Source of the DNA: an uncultured Ilumatobacter sp.
GTDB lineage: Bacteria > Actinomycetota > Acidimicrobiia > Acidimicrobiales > Ilumatobacteraceae
DNA length: 27,417 bases
Direction: 5' to 3'
Assembly: GCA_938049325.1 (NCBI GenBank)
Contig: CALICC010000147.1
Coordinates: 1 to 27,417 of the forward strand
Position 1 is the stretch's first letter; each line of letters begins with the position of its first letter. The notes beneath the pieces were generated by a model. That model worked only from the letters and a program-made list of their open reading frames with translations, was not told the origin of the DNA and searched no databases. This document shows positions 23,669 through 27,417 of this stretch, piece after piece. Both the position numbers and the translations under genes were made by a program.

Positions 23669-24883
23669 TCAGCGTTCGCGAGCCGACGCGACGTCGACCA
23701 CCGGCACGTCCGGTTCCGGCGTCGTTGAGCGGTAGCGCTCAAGCGCGTCGTCACCGAACCCGGCGAACGCGTCGTGGACGAGGTCCCAGTAGGTGCGCCT
23801 GATGCCGGCGATTCCAGCGTCGCGTCCCGCCTGGTAGCGCTCGACGGCTTCGGGCCGGGGCACGTAGGTGAAGATGGGGTCGTCGACCGAGGCGGCGCTC
23901 GCCACCGCACCGGTCACGTCCACTCGGTCGTAGAAGCGCTCACGCCGGTCGAGTGCTTCGAGTTCGGCGTCGGTGACGTGCGCGATCGCACCGTTGACCT
24001 CCTCGTCAGCCGACTCCACCAGCCCGAGCGCGACGATGGTGCCATCGTCGACGGCGGTGCCGTCGACGAGCGTCCAGGAGCCGACGATGTGGCCCACGCC
24101 GTAGTTCCAGCGTCGGCCGTACCCGGTCAGCGTCGCCTCGAAGAAGTCGGCGCCGGGCTCCGCCAACCGTTCGATCGTGCGCCGCAGCGCCACCGGACTG
24201 ACGAGCGAGCCATAGCCGAACACCCACGCGGTGCGCGGCTCCGGTTCGCCGGTCACGTCGACCTGGTCACTCTCCGCAGCAACGTCGTCGGTTGGCGGCA
24301 GCGCTTCGAGCCTCGACCACAGCCGGTCGACCTGCGCGACCAGATCGACCATGTCGCCACTGTTGTCGATGACGTGGGTCGCCGTTTCGAGTCGCTTCTC
24401 GCGACTGATCTGGCTCTCGATGCGGTTCCTCACATCGGCTTCGTCCATTCCTCGGCCCACCGCTCGTTCCACGGCCAGTTCGTAAGGAATGTCCACGACG
24501 ATCGTCGCTCCGAGATCCTTGCGCGGGTTCTCGCCCAGCAACGGGAAGTCGAGCACCACGATGCGATCGGTTCCCTTGTGGGCGTCGATCTGCGCCTGGA
24601 TCTCGGCCTGCATCGCCGGGTGCACGATGGCGTTCAGGTCGGCAAGCGCCGCTTTGTCGGTGAACACGATTTCTGCGACCGCCGCACGGTCGAGCGAGCC
24701 GTCGTCGTTGATGATGTGCTGACCGAAGCGCTCCGCCATCGCATCGAGCACGGGCGAGCTGGGCGACTGCAGATCCCGCGCCACCTGGTCGCCGTCGACA
24801 ATGGCCGCGCCTCGTTCGGCGAGCATCGCCGACACCGTCGACTTGCCCGCTCCGATTCCTCCGGTGAGTCCGACGCGTCGCAT
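23669..24883 (-). CDS. coaE: Dephospho-CoA kinase fused to a gamma-glutamylcyclotransferase-like domain
   Basis: Residues 1 to about 195 of this 404-residue protein are dephospho-CoA kinase, the last step of CoA synthesis: P-loop GLTGGIGAGKST, IVDGDQVARDLQ, IVHPAM, VVLDFPLLGE, and the lid region RGMDEADVRNRIESQIS. Residues about 215-390 are a GGCT/ChaC/AIG2-like domain with the hallmark WVFGYGSLVSP near its start and ALDRRERFYDRVDV, whose Glu lies where the catalytic acid is expected. Mycobacterial CoaE also has a C-terminal extension, but of the unrelated UPF0157 (GrpB) type, so this fusion is notable. The ATG at 24883 fits the family start exactly but has no ribosome site and directly follows a terminator-like hairpin. 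Location next to rpsA is conserved in Actinobacteria. Confidence 0.9.
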   Translation of the reverse strand: MRRVGLTGGIGAGKSTVSAMLAERGAAIVDGDQVARDLQSPSSPVLDAMAERFGQHIINDDGSLDRAAVAEIVFTDKAALADLNAIVHPAMQAEIQAQIDAHKGTDRIVVLDFPLLGENPRKDLGATIVVDIPYELAVERAVGRGMDEADVRNRIESQISREKRLETATHVIDNSGDMVDLVAQVDRLWSRLEALPPTDDVAAESDQVDVTGEPEPRTAWVFGYGSLVSPVALRRTIERLAEPGADFFEATLTGYGRRWNYGVGHIVGSWTLVDGTAVDDGTIVALGLVESADEEVNGAIAHVTDAELEALDRRERFYDRVDVTGAVASAASVDDPIFTYVPRPEAVERYQAGRDAGIAGIRRTYWDLVHDAFAGFGDDALERYRSTTPEPDVPVVDVASARER

Positions 24884-24894
24884 GAAAACGAATA

Positions 24895-24920
24895 CTGCCC
24901 GACTCCGAGGAGTCGGGCAG
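24895..24920 (-). terminator. Hairpin terminator/attenuator between rpsA and coaE
   Basis: CTGCCCGACTCC and GGAGTCGGGCAG are perfect 12-base complements with a two-base centre (so an effective small loop). On the minus strand the hairpin follows the rpsA stop by about 43 nt and is trailed by TATTCGTTTTC, a moderate U-tract that ends at the coaE ATG. It should end rpsA transcription or allow only partial readthrough into coaE. Confidence 0.75.
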
Positions 24921-24963
24921 CATTCTCACGAAACATCAGGTGCGCTGCACCTGACGAATTCGG

Positions 24964-26403
24964 TCAGTCTTCGGTGGCCGGAGCCTCTTCAGCAGCGGGT
25001 GCCTCTTCAGCGGCCGGAGCCTCTTCAGCTGCCGGAGCCTCTTCGGCGGCGGGTGCTTCGTCAGCCGGTGCTGCTTCGGCGGCCGGAACGTCGGCGGCGT
25101 CATCGGTGCCGGCAGTGGGGCTTGCTTCGGCATTCTCGTCGCCGTAGTACTCGCTCCATGCTGCTTCGGCTTCGGCCGAGGCTTCGCCCTGCACGTAGTT
25201 GCCGGCTTCGTCGATGTCGAAGTGCTCGCGGTACTCAGCTGCGAGTTCGCCACCTTCGGCGGCCTGCTTGATCGACAGGCTGATGCGGCGACGTGCGAGG
25301 TCGAGGTCGATGATCTTGACCCACAGCTCTTCGCCCGGCGTGACGACCTGCTCGGGGCTGTCGACGTGGTGCGCCGACATTTCCGAGATGTGCACGAGGC
25401 CTTCGATGCCGTCGCCGACCTGGACGAATGCACCGAACTGCACCAGCTTGGTGACTCGGCCGTAGACGAGCTGTCCGACCTGGTGGCCTTCGGCGAACTC
25501 CTGCCATGGATCCTGCTGCGTGGCCTTCAGCGAGAGGCTGATGCGCTCGCGACTGAAGTCGACGTCGAGGACCTGCACCTTGACCGGGTCGCCAACGGCG
25601 ACGACCGAGCCCGGGTGATCGACGTGCTTCCAGGAGAGCTCGGACACGTGGATGAGTCCGTCCATGCCGCCGAGGTCGACGAACGCACCGAACGACACGA
25701 CGCTCGACACGGTTCCTTCGCGAACTTCGCCGACCTTGAGGTTGTTGAGGAACTGATCGCGCGTCTCTTTCTGATTCTCTTCGAGGTAGGCACGACGGGA
25801 CAGAACGACGTTGTTGCGGTTCTTGTCGAGTTCGATGATCTTCGCGTGGACCTGCGTACCGATGTACGGAGCGAGGTCACGGACACGACGGAGCTCGACG
25901 AGCGATGCGGGCAGGAAGCCACGCAGGCCGATGTCGACGATGAGGCCGCCCTTGACGACTTCGATGACCGGACCGGAAACGACTTCGTCGGCTTCCTTCT
26001 TCGCCTCGATGTCGCCCCAGGCACGCTCGTACTGCGCACGCTTCTTCGACAGGACGAGACGTCCCTCTTTGTCTTCCTTGGTGAGGACGAGTGCTTCGAT
26101 CACTTCGCCGATGCCGACGACTTCGCCGGGATCGACGTCGTTACGGATGCTCAGCTCACGGCTCGGGATGACACCCTCGCTCTTGTAACCGATGTCGAGC
26201 AGGACTTCGTCCTTGTCGATCTTGACGACGGTGCCGTTGACCATCTGGCCGTCTTCGACCTGGACCATCGTTCCTTCGATGGCTTCTTCGAACGTCATGC
26301 CGAGATCGTCGGAGGTGATCTCGCGCGGGGTGTAGTTGCCCTCTTCGTCGAACGTTCCGAACGGGGAATCGGTCGTGGAAGGGGTGGTAGCTGTGTCGGA
26401 CAA
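24964..26403 (-). CDS. rpsA: 30S ribosomal protein S1
   Basis: This 479-residue S1 has four S1/OB domains. The first two diverge (about residues 35-105, DGQMVNGTVVKIDKDEVLLD; and 120-190, VIEVVKGGLIVDIGLRGFLP). The next two are canonical RNA-binding repeats (about 205-275, VSFGAFVDLGGMDGLIHVSE; and 290-360, VQFGAFVQVGDGIEGLVHIS). RELSIRNDVDP and LTKEDKEGRLVLSKKRAQYE are highly conserved in actinobacterial S1. The start is TTG at 26403; no family-consistent ATG or GTG exists nearby and the ribosome site is weak. The C-terminus is an unusual acidic Ala/Glu/Pro tail with EEAPAA repeats. S1 binds mRNA at the ribosome during initiation. coaE lies downstream beyond a hairpin. Confidence 0.95.
   Translation of the reverse strand: MSDTATTPSTTDSPFGTFDEEGNYTPREITSDDLGMTFEEAIEGTMVQVEDGQMVNGTVVKIDKDEVLLDIGYKSEGVIPSRELSIRNDVDPGEVVGIGEVIEALVLTKEDKEGRLVLSKKRAQYERAWGDIEAKKEADEVVSGPVIEVVKGGLIVDIGLRGFLPASLVELRRVRDLAPYIGTQVHAKIIELDKNRNNVVLSRRAYLEENQKETRDQFLNNLKVGEVREGTVSSVVSFGAFVDLGGMDGLIHVSELSWKHVDHPGSVVAVGDPVKVQVLDVDFSRERISLSLKATQQDPWQEFAEGHQVGQLVYGRVTKLVQFGAFVQVGDGIEGLVHISEMSAHHVDSPEQVVTPGEELWVKIIDLDLARRRISLSIKQAAEGGELAAEYREHFDIDEAGNYVQGEASAEAEAAWSEYYGDENAEASPTAGTDDAADVPAAEAAPADEAPAAEEAPAAEEAPAAEEAPAAEEAPATED
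24983..25054. repeat. Four tandem 18-bp repeats in the rpsA tail
   Basis: Four consecutive 18-base units starting GCCTCTTC (plus strand) differ mainly at third codon positions and encode EEAPAA repeats in the disordered C-terminus of S1. Confidence 0.85.
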
Positions 26404-26485
26404 GAGAATCGGCTTTCAGAAACGGATCGATGAACGCAGGGACATGGGACCCAGCGTGCGTCTCAGGGCGAGAACGCAACGAACT

Positions 26486-26491
26486 ATGGTA
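26486..26491 (-). promoter_or_regulatory. Candidate -10 box for rpsA
   Basis: Minus-strand TACCAT (TANNNT) lies 82 nt before the TTG start of rpsA, giving a leader of about 75 nt. No clear -35 was found. Confidence 0.28.
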
Positions 26492-26540
26492 ACAGCGCCC
26501 CGCCGGAACCCTCCTCGCCCCTCCCGTTCGCGACTGCAAA

Positions 26541-26569
26541 CACCCATTCGCGCCAAGCGCGAACGGGTG
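26541..26569. repeat. Palindromic repeat, copy 1
   Basis: CACCCATTCGCGC, then CAA, then GCGCGAACGGGTG form a 13-bp hairpin arm pair with a single mismatch on the plus strand that becomes a G-U pair on the minus strand. Similarity to copy 2 extends about 18 bases past the palindrome (through CCGCGGC). It lies upstream of the rpsA promoter candidate. Confidence 0.75.
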
Positions 26570-26613
26570 AAACCGCGGCACACGACAAATGTCCGCACGA
26601 CGGAACTCCAAAA

Positions 26614-26642
26614 CACCCATTCGCGCTAGGCGCAAACGGGTG
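26614..26642. repeat. Palindromic repeat, copy 2
   Basis: CACCCATTCGCGC, TAG, GCGCAAACGGGTG: the same element as copy 1 in the same orientation, 73 bp further on, with one further change that is again a wobble pair on the minus strand. The 264-bp gap (26404-26667) otherwise holds only the presumed rpsA leader/promoter and the ribosome site of the next gene. Confidence 0.75.
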
Positions 26643-26667
26643 AGCCGCGGCGCGCGATGATGGAGCC

Positions 26668-27417
26668 ATGTCTGAGCTCTCGATCGCTGCTGGACCGACC
26701 GACACACCGCTGATGGACATGACCATCCCGGCGAATCTTGCCGCAACCGTTGCCGAGCACGGCGAGCGGGAGGCCCTCGTCGCGTGTCATCAAGGCATTC
26801 GCTGGACCTACGACGAGTTCGCCGACCGTGTCCATCGCCTCGCCACCGGGATGACCGCAGCGGGGCTCGCTGTCGGAGACCGGGTGGGCCTGTGGAGTCC
26901 CAACTTCGCCGAGTGGACGCTCGTCCAATACGCCACGGCCGAGATCGGCGTCATCCTCGTCAACATCAACCCGGCGTACCGAACGCACGAGCTGTCGTAC
27001 GCCCTCAACCAGTCGGGTTGTCGCTGGTTGATCGCCGCCCCGGAGTTCAAGACGTCCGACTACCGGGCGATGAGCGAGTCGGTCCGCCACGAGATTCCCG
27101 CACTCGAACGAGCGGTCTTCTTCTGGGACGACGACTGGGATGAGCTGTGCGCCGGCGACGAGACCCGTTCCGACGATGTGCGAGCGATCACGGCGACCTT
27201 GAGCGCCGAGGATCCCATCAACATCCAGTACACGTCAGGCACGACCGGCTTCCCCAAGGGCGCCACCCTCACGCACAGGGGCATCCTGAACAACGGCTAC
27301 TTCGTCACCGGTCTGCAGGAGCTCGGTCCCGGCGATCGGCTGTGCATCCCTGTTCCCTTCTACCACTGCTTCGGCATGGTGATGGGCAACCTCGGCTCGA
27401 CCTCTCGCGGCATCACG
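26668..27417 (+). CDS. Acyl-CoA synthetase (AMP-dependent synthetase/ligase), 3' part cut off by window edge
   Basis: From an ATG with GGAG about 4 nt upstream, 250 codons remain open to the window edge. The visible part is the N-terminal domain of the ANL superfamily: WTYDEFADRVHRLATGM, GDRVGLWSPNFAEW, NINPAYRTHEL, the phosphate-binding loop IQYTSGTTGFPKGATLTH, then PFYHCFGMVMGNL. The combination NINPAYR and PFYHCFGMVMGNL is typical of medium/long-chain fatty acyl-CoA synthetases of the FadD35/ACSF2-like group. It activates a fatty acid to the acyl-adenylate and then the CoA thioester. It diverges from rpsA across the repeat-bearing gap. Chain-length preference cannot be judged. Confidence 0.92.
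   Translation, partial: MSELSIAAGPTDTPLMDMTIPANLAATVAEHGEREALVACHQGIRWTYDEFADRVHRLATGMTAAGLAVGDRVGLWSPNFAEWTLVQYATAEIGVILVNINPAYRTHELSYALNQSGCRWLIAAPEFKTSDYRAMSESVRHEIPALERAVFFWDDDWDELCAGDETRSDDVRAITATLSAEDPINIQYTSGTTGFPKGATLTHRGILNNGYFVTGLQELGPGDRLCIPVPFYHCFGMVMGNLGSTSRGIT

Noticed and set aside
22792..23910. Minus-strand 372-codon open frame across the glutathione peroxidase and flanks
   Set aside because: It crosses three unrelated genes and the terminator and has Arg/Ser-rich shadow composition; the peroxidase reading with Sec explains the region.
25222..26433. Plus-strand 403-codon open frame opposite rpsA
   Set aside because: It mirrors the strongly biased codon use of rpsA; S1 domains on the minus strand are unambiguous.
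26541..26642. Palindromic repeats as a CRISPR array
   Set aside because: There are only two copies, each self-complementary, with one spacer-sized gap and no cas genes; a REP-like element fits better.

Overview
The window comes from a high-GC bacterium, most likely an actinobacterium. The rpsA-coaE neighbourhood is typical of Actinobacteria, several starts look leaderless with a TANNNT-type -10, and GTG/TTG starts are common. The gene style (tandem CNNM/CorC-like proteins, Thr-rich secreted proteins, sulfotransferases in an exopolysaccharide locus) suggests a marine Acidimicrobiia-like organism. That lineage call is inference; there is no rRNA here to settle it.

Positions 1-18626 form a cell-surface polysaccharide locus. 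A tightly overlapping minus-strand operon (5921 down to 1) encodes a small coiled-coil protein, a sulfotransferase fused to a methyltransferase-like domain, a two-domain GT2+GT4 glycosyltransferase, a Wzm/TagG-type ABC permease, a Wzt/TagH-type ATPase and a partial SAM methyltransferase. Diverging from it is a membrane-anchored Asp-box (BNR) propeller protein, whose 3' end overlaps a convergent secreted TIM-barrel glycosidase-like gene. The central part holds a GT2, then a second minus-strand operon (sulfotransferase, Wzx-like flippase, GT4), a second secreted glycosidase-like paralogue, a Wzy/O-antigen-ligase-like polymerase, and a Wzz/BY-kinase-like chain-length regulator whose P-loop lysine is lost. 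The locus therefore carries parts of both an ABC-dependent and a Wzx/Wzy-dependent export route, together with two sulfotransferases. A sulfated surface glycan is the natural inference.

Positions 18643-23583 hold two tandem CNNM/CorC-like CBS membrane proteins, a type I sulfatase without a signal peptide, and a glutathione peroxidase whose catalytic position is an in-frame TGA. A hairpin just after this TGA contains the same ten-base apical core as the E. coli fdhF SECIS element. This gene is very probably a selenoprotein that ordinary gene callers would miss or cut short, and I consider it the best single discovery in the window.

Positions 23584-27417 are housekeeping. A bidirectional hairpin terminator is followed by a dephospho-CoA kinase fused to a gamma-glutamylcyclotransferase-like domain, a terminator-like hairpin directly against the coaE start, and ribosomal protein S1 (TTG start, repetitive Ala/Glu tail). 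A 264-bp divergent intergenic region then carries two copies of a palindromic repeat, and the window ends in a partial acyl-CoA synthetase. No gene-free stretch exceeds 300 bases. I saw no tRNA, rRNA, CRISPR array or insertion sequence.
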